A stretch of DNA of 64,000 nucleotides from Bacteroidota bacterium (GTDB lineage: Bacteria; Bacteroidota; Bacteroidia; Bacteroidales; JAAAOM01). The notes beneath the pieces were generated by a model. It was not told the DNA's origin and did not search any database. It saw only the letters and a program-made list of their open reading frames with translations. The stretch's first letter is position 1. Each line of letters begins with the position of its first letter. Shown here piece by piece: positions 34,932 to 43,887 of this stretch. The stretch is taken from positions 1-64,000 of the forward strand of contig JAAAOM010000046.1 in NCBI GenBank assembly GCA_009908855.1, written 5' to 3'. A program made the position numbers and the translations under genes.

Positions 34932-36215
34932 ATGAAAATAGTACGCTTCATCATCAGTTTGCTGGTAATTGCTCTTGTGGGCGCCGCCCTCTATTACTTT
35001 ATTTACAAGGATGAACTGAAAAACCCTGGTGAAATTACAATAACCGCGAGTTCAGACTCCATTCTTTCGCCAAAAGACCCGCCACTTGAATACGGTATAC
35101 CCATCGATTCGTTTTTTATCGTGCGTCAGCAAGTGAAGCGCAACCAGTTCTTAAGTCATATTCTTTCGGCTTATCATATTGATCTTTCTGCCGTAGATAA
35201 AATTGTAAAGCGCTCGGATGGTATTTTTGATTTTCGGAAAATAAAATATGGCAATCAGTTTACTTTTTTCCTGCAAAAAGACAGTTCAAGAAAAGTAAAA
35301 TATGTAGTGTATGAACATTCACCCATCGATTATGTGCGCATTTCGTTAAACGACAGTATTACGATCGAACGCCTTGAGAAAGAAATAAAAATTGTCGATA
35401 AAAAAGCAAGCGGCACCATTGAATCTTCATTGTGGAATACCATGATCAATTCGGATGTGAACCCGATGCTTGCCATTGAACTATCGGAGATATATGCCTG
35501 GTCGATCGATTTTTTCGGGCTGCAGGAAGGCGACAGTTTTAATGTGGTGTATGAAGAGCAATTTGTGGATACATTGAGTATTGGGCTGGGTAATATAAAA
35601 ACCGCTTATTTTAAGCATGCGGGTAATGACTTCTATGCCATTCCTTTTGAACAGGACAGTGTAATTAGTTTTTACGACCTGGAGGGCAATAGTTTACGCA
35701 AGGCCTTCCTGAAAGCGCCATTGCGATTTTCACGCATCAGCTCCCGTTTTTCGCATTCAAGATTACATCCCATATTAAAAATCAGGCGTCCTCATCATGG
35801 CGTAGACTATGCAGCCCCGGGCGGAACACCGGTAATGGCTATTGGCGATGGTATGGTCATTAAAAAAGGTTATTATGGTGGTGCCGGTAATATGTTGAAA
35901 ATCAAGCATAACGGCGTTTACACAACCGCTTATTTGCATCTCAGCGGGTATGGCAAGGGCATTGAAATTGGCAGATATGTAAAACAAGGCGATATTATTG
36001 GCTATGTAGGCAGCACAGGATTATCTACCGGCCCTCATCTCGATTTTCGCTTTTATAAGCATGGCGCACCTATCGATCCGCTTAAAGTTGAAGCGCCACC
36101 TGTTGAACCTGTTCATGAAAGTAACCTGGCTGCATTTGATTCCGTGAAAACATACTATCACGATCTTTTAAATAAAGATATGAAACCGGCTGCAAGTTTA
36201 ACTGCTTCAAAATAA
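34932..36215 (+). CDS. M23 family metallopeptidase (LytM/murein endopeptidase-like)
   Basis: 427 residues. N-terminal membrane anchor or uncleaved signal at about 4-22, then a 270-residue periplasmic region with an OapA/LysM-like segment (VKRNQFLSHILSAYHID). The C-terminal M23 domain shows HHGVDYAAPGGTPVMAIGDG (HxxxD zinc ligands), AYLHLSGYGKG and GPHLDFRFYKHG (HxH-equivalent His). It probably cleaves peptidoglycan cross-bridges or activates amidases. It follows leuS by 31 bases. Confidence 0.88.
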   Translation: MKIVRFIISLLVIALVGAALYYFIYKDELKNPGEITITASSDSILSPKDPPLEYGIPIDSFFIVRQQVKRNQFLSHILSAYHIDLSAVDKIVKRSDGIFDFRKIKYGNQFTFFLQKDSSRKVKYVVYEHSPIDYVRISLNDSITIERLEKEIKIVDKKASGTIESSLWNTMINSDVNPMLAIELSEIYAWSIDFFGLQEGDSFNVVYEEQFVDTLSIGLGNIKTAYFKHAGNDFYAIPFEQDSVISFYDLEGNSLRKAFLKAPLRFSRISSRFSHSRLHPILKIRRPHHGVDYAAPGGTPVMAIGDGMVIKKGYYGGAGNMLKIKHNGVYTTAYLHLSGYGKGIEIGRYVKQGDIIGYVGSTGLSTGPHLDFRFYKHGAPIDPLKVEAPPVEPVHESNLAAFDSVKTYYHDLLNKDMKPAASLTASK

Positions 36216-36247
36216 TTATCTTCGGGGAAATATGTCTGGCTAAATCT

Positions 36248-36922
36248 ATGAAAAAAGGAATTCTTATTGGCTTAATCATAATAGGCTTGTATGCCTGCTC
36301 ACCTGTATATTTGCCTAATCATATCAATACACCTTTGTTAACCCGACAAGGTGAGCTGAATGCCAATCTAAATGTAGGCATCAGCGGTTTTAACCCACAA
36401 ATCAGTTATGCCATTACCGATCAGCTAAGTGTAATGGCGAATGGTAGCTTTGTTTCTTTTCAGAACGATGGCAATACATACCCTTATCGACTGATTGATT
36501 TGGCCCTGGGCTATAACAAACCAATTTGGAATAACGGAATATTTGAGACCTATACCGGTTTTAGCAATGGCCAATCGTATGGTACATTTTTTTACGACCA
36601 GTCTCCCGATAATGATGCCGTTGATTATAAAGCAAACATTCAACGATTATTTCTGCAGCCAGCCTTCGGTTTTCGTTCACAGGTTTTTGATATGGTATTG
36701 GCCAATCGCCTGATTTTGCATAAGGTAAGAGCAAATGGTCAATATTTTTACGACGGGTTTACCGAACCGGTGCTGAACATGAAATTGGGTTACAAAGCCG
36801 TTAAACTAACCGGGCAGTTTGGGTTGTCAATTCCATTATCTACCAATGTAAGTTATAGTTGGGTTCCTTACATATTCTATATTGGTTTGCAAGTAAAGTT
36901 GTTTAAAGATTATAAGAAGTAA
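36248..36922 (+). CDS. Lipoprotein-signal outer-membrane-like hypothetical protein
   Basis: 224 residues. Lipoprotein-type start (GILIGLIIIGLYACSPVYLP), then repeated amphipathic strands with aromatic residues (LNANLNVGISGFNPQISYAITDQLSVMANGSF, FETYTGFSNGQSYGTFFYD) like a small beta-barrel or barrel-associated lipoprotein. No named family recognised. It is 32 bases after the peptidase gene on the same strand, so co-transcription is likely. Confidence 0.6.
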   Translation: MKKGILIGLIIIGLYACSPVYLPNHINTPLLTRQGELNANLNVGISGFNPQISYAITDQLSVMANGSFVSFQNDGNTYPYRLIDLALGYNKPIWNNGIFETYTGFSNGQSYGTFFYDQSPDNDAVDYKANIQRLFLQPAFGFRSQVFDMVLANRLILHKVRANGQYFYDGFTEPVLNMKLGYKAVKLTGQFGLSIPLSTNVSYSWVPYIFYIGLQVKLFKDYKK

Positions 36923-37062
36923 GTCTTATGGGAAGTAAATAGCACGGACGAATGAGGAAAAGACCGGATAAACTACCCATGAAATCCGAATGAGACCAGT
37001 AACTCTTATATTGAGTATTTGTGGCAAAAACACAAAAAATAAGTTATAAACCACTAAACGGG

Positions 37063-37647
37063 TTACTTTTTCTTATTTAAAATAAGACTCTCAACCACTT
37101 TGGGATAACAATCATATTCGAGTTGATGAACACGACTGGCCAATGATTCCGGATTATCATCAGGCAATACCGCGCACTTTTTCTGAAAAATGACCTCACC
37201 CCTGTCGTATTCATTGTTAACGTAATGTACGGTAATACCCGTTTCGGTTTCATTATTATCGAGCACTGCCTGATGCACATATTGGCCATACATACCCTTC
37301 CCGCCATATTTCGGCAATAAAGACGGATGAATATTCACGATCCTGCCCGGAAATGCCTTAATAAGATATGACGGCACCAGCCACAAAAACCCGGCCAATA
37401 CAATCCAGTCGATATGCTGATTTTGTAATACCCCCGGTATATATTTCTCATCACGAAACATGGTTTTATTGAACACAATACAAGGCACATCCAGTTTTTT
37501 GGCCCTTTCAATAACACCGGCATCAGGCTTGTTTGTTAAAATCAAAGCAACCCGTATACTTTCATGATTACTAAAATAATTTACCAGGTTTTCGGCATTC
37601 GTTCCCGATCCCGAGGCAAAAACAGCTACCTTGTTAATATTCTGCAT
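37063..37647 (-). CDS. purN: Phosphoribosylglycinamide formyltransferase PurN
   Basis: A 194-residue GART transferring formyl from 10-formyl-THF to GAR in purine synthesis. VAVFASGSGTNAENLVNYF at the N-terminus binds the phosphate, VNIHPSLLPKYGGKGMYG carries the catalytic Asn/His, and ETGITVHYVNNEYDRGEVIFQ carries the folate-loop Asp. Normal length. Divergent from acpP. Confidence 0.95.
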   Translation of the reverse strand: MQNINKVAVFASGSGTNAENLVNYFSNHESIRVALILTNKPDAGVIERAKKLDVPCIVFNKTMFRDEKYIPGVLQNQHIDWIVLAGFLWLVPSYLIKAFPGRIVNIHPSLLPKYGGKGMYGQYVHQAVLDNNETETGITVHYVNNEYDRGEVIFQKKCAVLPDDNPESLASRVHQLEYDCYPKVVESLILNKKK

Positions 37648-37730
37648 GTTAAAGGTTTAATTATATTTAGAAAACGTAAAATAAACATCAAATGAAGCTA
37701 AAAAAATTAGATGTAAAACAATTTTTTTTG

Positions 37731-37761
37731 TTTGTTTTTTTTCAATTATTGCATTTCTTTG
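37731..37761 (+). promoter_or_regulatory. Putative acpP promoter (TTTG-N19-TTTCTTTG)
   Basis: TTTG (37731-37734) and TTTCTTTG (37754-37761) match the Bacteroidota -33/-7 pattern except at the second position of the -7 element, 45 bases before acpP. Confidence 0.4.
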
Positions 37762-37805
37762 CACAGTTATTTTTTAAAACCAAGTATTAATTAAAATTAA
37801 GAATT

Positions 37806-38042
37806 ATGTCTGACATTGCATCAAGAGTTAAAGCAATCATTGTTGATAAACTGGGTGTAGACGAAAGCGAAGTTACTCCAGAGGCTAGCTTCACAAATGA
37901 TTTGGGTGCAGACTCTCTTGACACCGTTGAGTTAATCATGGAATTCGAAAAAGAATTCAACATTGGTATTCCTGACGATCAGGCCGAAAATATTGGCTCA
38001 GTTGGAGAGGCCATCAAGTACATCGAAGAGAATGTAAAGTAA
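37806..38042 (+). CDS. acpP: Acyl carrier protein
   Basis: A 78-residue acidic carrier. The phosphopantetheine site is Ser in [16 protein letters not shown] (DSL at about residues 37-39), with an N-terminal helix [22 protein letters not shown] and a C-terminal helix. It carries growing fatty acyl chains and is followed 22 bases later by fabF. Normal length. Confidence 0.97.
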   Translation: MSDIASRVKAIIVDKLGVDESEVTPEASFTNDLGADSLDTVELIMEFEKEFNIGIPDDQAENIGSVGEAIKYIEENVK

Positions 38043-38064
38043 ATTTTGTTTAAACTTTATTCTT

Positions 38065-39315
38065 ATGCAGTTGAGACGAGTAGTAGTTACAGGGCTGGGC
38101 ACCTTAACACCAATTGGAAATACAAAGGACGATTTTCAAAAAAAATTATTTGAAGGAGTAAGTGGAGCCAATCTTATTACTCGTTTTGATGCTTCTAACT
38201 TCAAAACAAAATTTGCTTGCGAATTAAAAGATTTTAATCCTGCCGATTACATGGACCGCAAGGAAGCCCGTAAGTTCGATCGCTATACGCAAATGGCTAT
38301 GGTATGTGCTGACGAAGCTGTTCAGGATGCCGGTATCGACACGTCATCGATTGATCAGGATCGCTATGGCGTGATTTGGGGATCGGGTATCGGAGGTATA
38401 GAAAGCTTTGAAGAAGAAGTAAAGAATTATGTAACAGGGGATGGAACACCGCGTTTCAACCCCTTCTTTATTACTAAAATGATCTCAGATATGGCCGGCG
38501 GTTATATATCCATTAAGTACGGATTTCGCGGGCCCAATTTTACTACCGTGGCGGCATGTGCATCTTCTTCAGTAGCTTTAATTGATGCATTAACGTATAT
38601 TCGGCTTAATAAGGCTGATGTGATGCTGGCCGGCGGTTCAGAAGCAAGTGTTACAGTATCCAGCGTAGGTGGGTTTAATGCCATGAAAGCACTTTCAACC
38701 AATAACGACGACTACAAAAGGGCATCAAGACCATTCGATAAAACTCGAGACGGTTTCGTGGTGGGGGAAGGAGCAGGTTGCCTCGTATTGGAAGAGCTTG
38801 AACATGCCAAAAAACGTGGTGCAACAATTTATGCTGAGATTGTAGGGGGAGGGCTGTCTGCCGATGCTTACCATATCACAGCACCGCATCCCGAAGGTAT
38901 TGGTGCTGCCAATGTTATGAAGTCAGCCCTTCAGGATGCTCAAATTAATAAGGAGGATGTGGATTACGTAAACGTACATGGCACTTCCACACCAGCCGGC
39001 GATATTGCCGAAATTAAAGCCATTCAGCGATTGTTTGAAGACCATGCCTTTAATTTAAATATCAGCGCAACCAAATCAATGACAGGTCACCTGTTAGGTG
39101 CTGCCGGGGCAATTGAATCAATTGCTACTATTTTTGCTGTTAAAAACAACATGATTCCCCCAACCATCAATCATGAACATCACGACGACGAAATTGACAG
39201 CAAGTTAAACCTGACCCTTAACCAGGCGCAAGAACGTGAAGTGAATTATGGAATATGTAATACCTTCGGATTTGGTGGCCATAATACCTGTGTTGTTGTA
39301 AAGAAATACACATAA
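38065..39315 (+). CDS. fabF: 3-oxoacyl-ACP synthase II (FabF)
   Basis: A 416-residue condensing enzyme of type II fatty acid synthesis. VVVTGLGTLTPIG start, catalytic Cys in TTVAACASSSVALIDA near 163, His motifs VNVHGTSTPAGDIAE near 302 and SATKSMTGHLLGAAGAIES near 335, and the C-terminal FGFGGHNTCVV loop. All catalytic residues are present. It lies between acpP and rnc, a common Bacteroidota order. Confidence 0.97.
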   Translation: MQLRRVVVTGLGTLTPIGNTKDDFQKKLFEGVSGANLITRFDASNFKTKFACELKDFNPADYMDRKEARKFDRYTQMAMVCADEAVQDAGIDTSSIDQDRYGVIWGSGIGGIESFEEEVKNYVTGDGTPRFNPFFITKMISDMAGGYISIKYGFRGPNFTTVAACASSSVALIDALTYIRLNKADVMLAGGSEASVTVSSVGGFNAMKALSTNNDDYKRASRPFDKTRDGFVVGEGAGCLVLEELEHAKKRGATIYAEIVGGGLSADAYHITAPHPEGIGAANVMKSALQDAQINKEDVDYVNVHGTSTPAGDIAEIKAIQRLFEDHAFNLNISATKSMTGHLLGAAGAIESIATIFAVKNNMIPPTINHEHHDDEIDSKLNLTLNQAQEREVNYGICNTFGFGGHNTCVVVKKYT

Positions 39316-39322
39316 TAGTTTT

Positions 39323-40057
39323 GTGCTAAATAATTATAAAAAAAATAAGGAGCTATTATTACCTCCTGACAGAAAGTTTGTTAAAATACTGAAAACAATA
39401 CTGGGATTTCGACCCGGAAGAATTGATTATTACCATAAAGCATTCATCCATAAATCGGCCACCAAAATTTACCCGACAGGTCAGTCAATAAACAATGAAC
39501 GACTTGAATACCTGGGTGATGCCATTCTCGACGCCATTATTGCCGAATATCTTTTTGATAAATTTCCCTTTCGCGACGAGGGGTTTTTAACCCAAATGCG
39601 CTCGAAAATCGTTAATCGGGAAAATCTCAATTTCCTGGCCCTTAAACTGGGTATTAACCAACTGGTAATTTCCAATACTGCTAACAGCATACATAAATTT
39701 ATATACGGCGATGCCCTGGAAGCGTTAATAGGGGCACTTTACATCGATAAAGGATACCGCAGAACCAAAAAGGTTGTAATCAATCGGATCATTAAAGATC
39801 ATATTAATGTAAAAAAACTTATTTCCCTCGAAACCGATTTCAAAAGCCGTATTATTGAATGGGGACAAAAAAACAAAACGTTGGTTAACTTTGAAAGTGC
39901 CGGGCAGCCTGATGAAAATAATAAAAACCATATTACCTTTATCTCCCATTTATTTATTGGCGATGAATTAAAAGGACAAGGTGTGGGGTATACCAAAAAG
40001 GAAGCCGAGCAGAATGCATCCAAACAGGCCATCGAACATTTAATTATAAAAGAGTAA
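39323..40057 (+). CDS. rnc: Ribonuclease III
   Basis: A 244-residue double-stranded RNA endonuclease. The nuclease signature NERLEYLGDAILDAIIAEYLF (about 58-78) has the metal-binding Glu/Asp residues, with a second acidic site in GDALEALIGALYIDKG. The C-terminal dsRNA-binding domain ends GYTKKEAEQNASKQAIEHL. The start is GTG, 8 bases after the fabF stop. Confidence 0.96.
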   Translation: MLNNYKKNKELLLPPDRKFVKILKTILGFRPGRIDYYHKAFIHKSATKIYPTGQSINNERLEYLGDAILDAIIAEYLFDKFPFRDEGFLTQMRSKIVNRENLNFLALKLGINQLVISNTANSIHKFIYGDALEALIGALYIDKGYRRTKKVVINRIIKDHINVKKLISLETDFKSRIIEWGQKNKTLVNFESAGQPDENNKNHITFISHLFIGDELKGQGVGYTKKEAEQNASKQAIEHLIIKE

Positions 40058-40059
40058 CC

Positions 40060-40491
40060 TTGAAAAAAAAAGTTGTTAAACTTCAGGATACTAACGCATA
40101 CGATAATTATCTACTCATAGGCATTTCCTCTCATGAAAATGACTACCGGGTATCCTGGACGCTTAACATCCACCTGGGACTCAAATTGGCAAAATCACAA
40201 AATATCACCATCCCATTACCTAAATTCGATGATGTTCGTTCGTTCAGTTGTTACCGCTATTATGACGATAACAACATGAATCAGTTCATGCTCATTGCCA
40301 ACACGTCAGAGCAGGGTTATTTATTTCCCGAATATAAAAACATTGATTTTGTACTGAAAATTTCCGGCGAAGCCGAACTCCCTTTGGCCAGTGATATGCT
40401 GAATGTGTTAAAACCGTTGGATATAATTGCTCTTGCTTTTGAAATACCCTTGGGCCATGCCAAAAATGAAAAATATCTGTTGTGGGATTAA
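40060..40491 (+). CDS. IPExxxVDY family protein
   Basis: 143 residues. The family motif appears as FPEYKNIDFVLKI (IPExxxVDY-like) near 88-100, preceded by YLLIGISSHENDYRVSWTLN. The function of this Bacteroidota family is unknown; it regularly follows rnc. The start is TTG, 3 bases after the rnc stop, so translation is probably coupled. Confidence 0.8.
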   Translation: MKKKVVKLQDTNAYDNYLLIGISSHENDYRVSWTLNIHLGLKLAKSQNITIPLPKFDDVRSFSCYRYYDDNNMNQFMLIANTSEQGYLFPEYKNIDFVLKISGEAELPLASDMLNVLKPLDIIALAFEIPLGHAKNEKYLLWD

Positions 40492-40633
40492 TTGGATATT
40501 TGGAAATTTAGGTTGGCCAAAAACGAATCGGTTCCTGAAAATTAATTTTTTATGCTGTCTGCAACTATCTGACTATTGTTAAAGATTGTTAAACATACAG
40601 TGGGTTAACAACTTAGCACCGTATATTTGTATT

Positions 40634-42205
40634 ATGAGTAAACGAATTTTGTGGGTGTTGGCATTTTTTATCGGCGGGGCTATGGTCGCCCTGATAATTG
40701 TACAATATTACTGGATTCAAAATGCCATTGAGGTAAAGGACAAACAATTCGGTCAGCATATAAACCGTATGCTAACCAATGTTAGCTACGAAATAGAAAA
40801 ACAGGAAACGGTTTCACAGGTACTCGACGAGCTAAAACCATTAAGATTAAATCGCAGAAATCAATCAAACGGAACGTATTATCGGTTTGATACCCTTATT
40901 ACCGATTCCAATCGTCATTTTTCGTTGCATCAAAATATTTCCGTATTTCATAACGGGGAATCATCTTCCAAAGTTAAGTACTATACCATATTTGGTAATG
41001 ATACCTTTGTAAAGCCCTTAGCTCAGCGTCAGGGCAATCAGCAGTTCGATTCCATATTTCCGGATGATTCAACCGTTGATTTATCCGAAGCATATTACAA
41101 TCAACTCCTTGAACGACGCCAATTTGTAGACGATGTGGTAAACCGCATGTTTAGTTTCGAGCGTGATATTACCGAACGTATTAAACCAGAGGTGGTTGAA
41201 AAAGCCATTCAGCAAACATTTAACGACCGCGGTATTGATCTTGATTTTGAGTATGCCGTAACCAGGAATTACAATGAAATTGCTTTCCATTCGGAGCACT
41301 TTAAGCGGAGTGATAAGATTGACTACTTTAAGACACGGTTGTTTACCGATGATTTTATTTCCAGTAACAATTTTTTGTATGTGTATTTTCCTGATAAAAA
41401 GAATTTTCTCTTTAAATCGCTCGGTTTTATGTCTACTTCATCCATAATTCTTACATTAATTGTTATTATCAGTTTTGTGGTGTCATTGCTGATCATTTTT
41501 CGACAGAAAAAATTGTCTGAAATTAAGAATGATTTCATCAGCAATATGACCCATGAATTAAAAACACCCATATCCACCATTTCGCTTGCCACACAAATGC
41601 TTCAGGATCAATCAATCCCGGTTGAATCGAAAAATGTACCCAATATATCGGGCATTATTGCCGATGAAAGCAAAAGGCTTGGTTACCAGGTTGAAAAAGT
41701 TCTTCAAATGGCCACACTGGACAAAGGAAAACTTAAATTCCGGTTAAAAGATATGGATGTACACGAAATCATTCAATCGGCCACCAGGAATTTCTCCATA
41801 CAATTGAAAAATAGGAACGGTGATATTAAAACCTTGCTAAATGCAGATCATACCAGTATTAATGGCGATGCTGTACATATCACTAATGTTTTTTCAAACC
41901 TGATCGATAATGCCATTAAATACTCACCTGATGCACCGGATATAACTATTACAACGGAAAATAAAAACGGCTATATTATTATTGCCGTAAACGACAAGGG
42001 ACTGGGTATAAGCAAGGATAACCAAAAACGCATTTTTGAAAAATTCTATCGTGTTCCAACCGGCAACTTGCACAATGTAAAGGGTTTTGGGCTCGGTCTA
42101 AGCTATGTAAAAATGATTGTGGAAATGCATAAGGGACATATAAAAATTGATAGTGAACTAAATAAAGGAACTACGATATTTATATCTTTACCCATTAAAC
42201 ACTAA
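40634..42205 (+). CDS. rprX: Sensor histidine kinase, RprX-like
   Basis: About 523 residues from the ATG at 40634 (MSKRILWVLAFFIGG); the track uses an upstream TTG. A first transmembrane helix lies at about 5-25, then a 240-residue periplasmic sensor region and a second helix near 270-290 (IILTLIVIISFVVSLLIIF). HisKA domain with NMTHELKTPISTISLA (phospho-His), then HATPase_c with N box NVFSNLIDNAIKYS, G1 VNDKGLGIS and G2 GFGLGLSYVKMIVEMHKG. It pairs with the response regulator 3 bases downstream. The resemblance to Bacteroides RprX/RprY is by architecture and context; the signal is unknown. Confidence 0.8.
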   Translation: MSKRILWVLAFFIGGAMVALIIVQYYWIQNAIEVKDKQFGQHINRMLTNVSYEIEKQETVSQVLDELKPLRLNRRNQSNGTYYRFDTLITDSNRHFSLHQNISVFHNGESSSKVKYYTIFGNDTFVKPLAQRQGNQQFDSIFPDDSTVDLSEAYYNQLLERRQFVDDVVNRMFSFERDITERIKPEVVEKAIQQTFNDRGIDLDFEYAVTRNYNEIAFHSEHFKRSDKIDYFKTRLFTDDFISSNNFLYVYFPDKKNFLFKSLGFMSTSSIILTLIVIISFVVSLLIIFRQKKLSEIKNDFISNMTHELKTPISTISLATQMLQDQSIPVESKNVPNISGIIADESKRLGYQVEKVLQMATLDKGKLKFRLKDMDVHEIIQSATRNFSIQLKNRNGDIKTLLNADHTSINGDAVHITNVFSNLIDNAIKYSPDAPDITITTENKNGYIIIAVNDKGLGISKDNQKRIFEKFYRVPTGNLHNVKGFGLGLSYVKMIVEMHKGHIKIDSELNKGTTIFISLPIKH

Positions 42206-42208
42206 GAA

Positions 42209-42913
42209 ATGGTAAAAACAAATATCCTGTTAGCCGAAGATGACGAGAATTTGGGCATGCTGTTAAAAGAATATTTAAAAGCCAAGAACTTTGAAACCGC
42301 CTGGCATACCGATGGTGAAAAAGCTTTTAAAAGCTATATGAATAACCATTTCGATCTTTGCATCCTCGACATAATGATGCCTGTAAAGGATGGCCTTACG
42401 CTGGCAAAGGAAATAAGGGCCATTAATGACAAAGTACCGATTATTTTCCTCACCGCCAAATCGATGAAGGAAGATGTGCTCGAAGGATTTAAAGCAGGTG
42501 CCGACGACTATATCAGTAAGCCATTTAGTATGGAGGAATTGTTGTATAGAATTGAGGCCATCCTGCGCCGAACGCAAAATTCAGATCAAAAAAACAGAAA
42601 ATCATTTGATTTGGGTAACTATCATTTCGATGCCGTTAAACAACTCCTGTCTATCAATGATAAGGAATTTAAACTCACAACCAAGGAATCGGAACTGCTG
42701 AAACTTTTGTGCCTGAATAAAAACAATGTGCTGGAGCGTAATTTTGCCCTCAAAACCATTTGGGTTGACGACAATTATTTCAATGCGCGAAGCATGGATG
42801 TTTACATTGCCAAACTTCGTAAACTTTTAAAGGAAGACCCGAATATTCAAATTCTGAATATTCATGGCCGAGGATTTAGGCTGATCGATGAATCCCAAAA
42901 TCAGGATTCATAA
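42209..42913 (+). CDS. rprY: OmpR-family response regulator, RprY-like
   Basis: 234 residues. Receiver domain: acidic pair EDDEN near residue 10, phospho-acceptor Asp in LCILDIMMPVKDGL near 54, and Thr/Lys switch residues (FLTAKS, ISKPFS). The C-terminal winged helix (FDLGNYHFDAVKQLLSI..., NARSMDVYIAKLRKLLKEDPNIQILNIHGRGFRL) binds DNA. Cognate to the adjacent kinase. Confidence 0.88.
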   Translation: MVKTNILLAEDDENLGMLLKEYLKAKNFETAWHTDGEKAFKSYMNNHFDLCILDIMMPVKDGLTLAKEIRAINDKVPIIFLTAKSMKEDVLEGFKAGADDYISKPFSMEELLYRIEAILRRTQNSDQKNRKSFDLGNYHFDAVKQLLSINDKEFKLTTKESELLKLLCLNKNNVLERNFALKTIWVDDNYFNARSMDVYIAKLRKLLKEDPNIQILNIHGRGFRLIDESQNQDS

Positions 42914-43047
42914 TTCATCATTTTTTTTAATTAAACGCTTATTTATTATTTTTGAAATTGTTATTTGCCCTGAATACAAAGGACATTAACAATTCCCGGC
43001 ATGGTTGGGAAATATATAATATATAAGTAAATAAAATTCAACAGGAT

Positions 43048-43788
43048 ATGTCAGGTCATAGTAAATGGTCCACCATAAAAAGGAAAAAGGGAGCTTTAGA
43101 CGCCAGGAAAGGCAAGATATTTTCACGACTGGTTAAGGAAATCCAGATTGCTGCTAAGGAAGGTGGTCCCGATCCCGAAACAAATCCGAAACTTCGACTG
43201 GCCATACAAAACGCCCGGGGTGAGAACATGCCCAAGGACAATATTGAAAGAGCCATAAATAAAAGTAAAGAATCGGCCGATTTACAGGAAGTGACTTTTG
43301 AAGGTTACGGACCCAACGGTGTAGCCATATTTGTGGAATGCCTGACAGATAATAATCAAAGAACTGTGGGTATGGTTCGCTCGGTATTTAATAAAAAAGG
43401 AGGAAACATGGGAACCAACGGGTCGTTGAGTTTTATTTTCGATCGCAAAGGCGTGTTTAACGTAAAAAAAGGCAATATTAATCGTGAAGAGTTTGAGCTC
43501 GAAGTTATTGATGCCGGTATTGAGGATATTGCTGAAGAAGAAGAAATGTATGTGCTTACTTGTCCGTTGGAAGCATTTGGCGATGTGCAAAAAAAACTCG
43601 ACGAACTGGAAGTGGAAGTAGAAAATGCATCATTGCAGCGTATTCCTAATAGCACCACACCATTAAGTGTACCTGAGGCGCAAAAAATATTAAAGATGAT
43701 AGAAGACTTCGAGGAGCTGGATGATGTACAAAATGTATTTCATAATCTGGAGATGACCGATGAATTAATGATGGCATTGAATGAATAG
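43048..43788 (+). CDS. YebC/PmpR family transcriptional or translational regulator
   Basis: 246 residues. The family start is MSGHSKWSTIKRKKGALDARKGKIFSRLVKEI, followed by NPKLRLAIQNARGENMPKDNIERAI, YEGYGPNGVAIFVE-like (FEGYGPNGVAIFVECLTDN) and the acidic C-terminal region. Members regulate gene expression, and recent work links them to relieving ribosome stalls. Normal length. Confidence 0.93.
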   Translation: MSGHSKWSTIKRKKGALDARKGKIFSRLVKEIQIAAKEGGPDPETNPKLRLAIQNARGENMPKDNIERAINKSKESADLQEVTFEGYGPNGVAIFVECLTDNNQRTVGMVRSVFNKKGGNMGTNGSLSFIFDRKGVFNVKKGNINREEFELEVIDAGIEDIAEEEEMYVLTCPLEAFGDVQKKLDELEVEVENASLQRIPNSTTPLSVPEAQKILKMIEDFEELDDVQNVFHNLEMTDELMMALNE

Positions 43789-43826
43789 TGCTATTGTGAA
43801 ATAATTATTAGTAAGTTGGATTTATA

Positions 43827-43854
43827 AAACGCGCACCACTGTGGGTACGCGTTT
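43827..43854. terminator. Hairpin between convergent genes
   Basis: AAACGCG (43827-43833) and CGCGTTT (43848-43854) form a perfect 7-bp stem around CACCACTGTGGGTA, which can pair further. It lies between the convergent stops of yebC and the glutamate-synthase-like gene. The T-runs are short (TTTTAT on the minus side), so it is a weak candidate. Confidence 0.4.
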
Positions 43855-43887
43855 CAAGAGGTAATAGCGTTCGGATCAATAATATAT

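Noticed and set aside
40622-40629. TATATTTG element 4 bases before the histidine kinase ATG, suggesting a leaderless mRNA
   Set aside because: No -33 element at the usual spacing; a single octamer in A/T-rich DNA is weak evidence.
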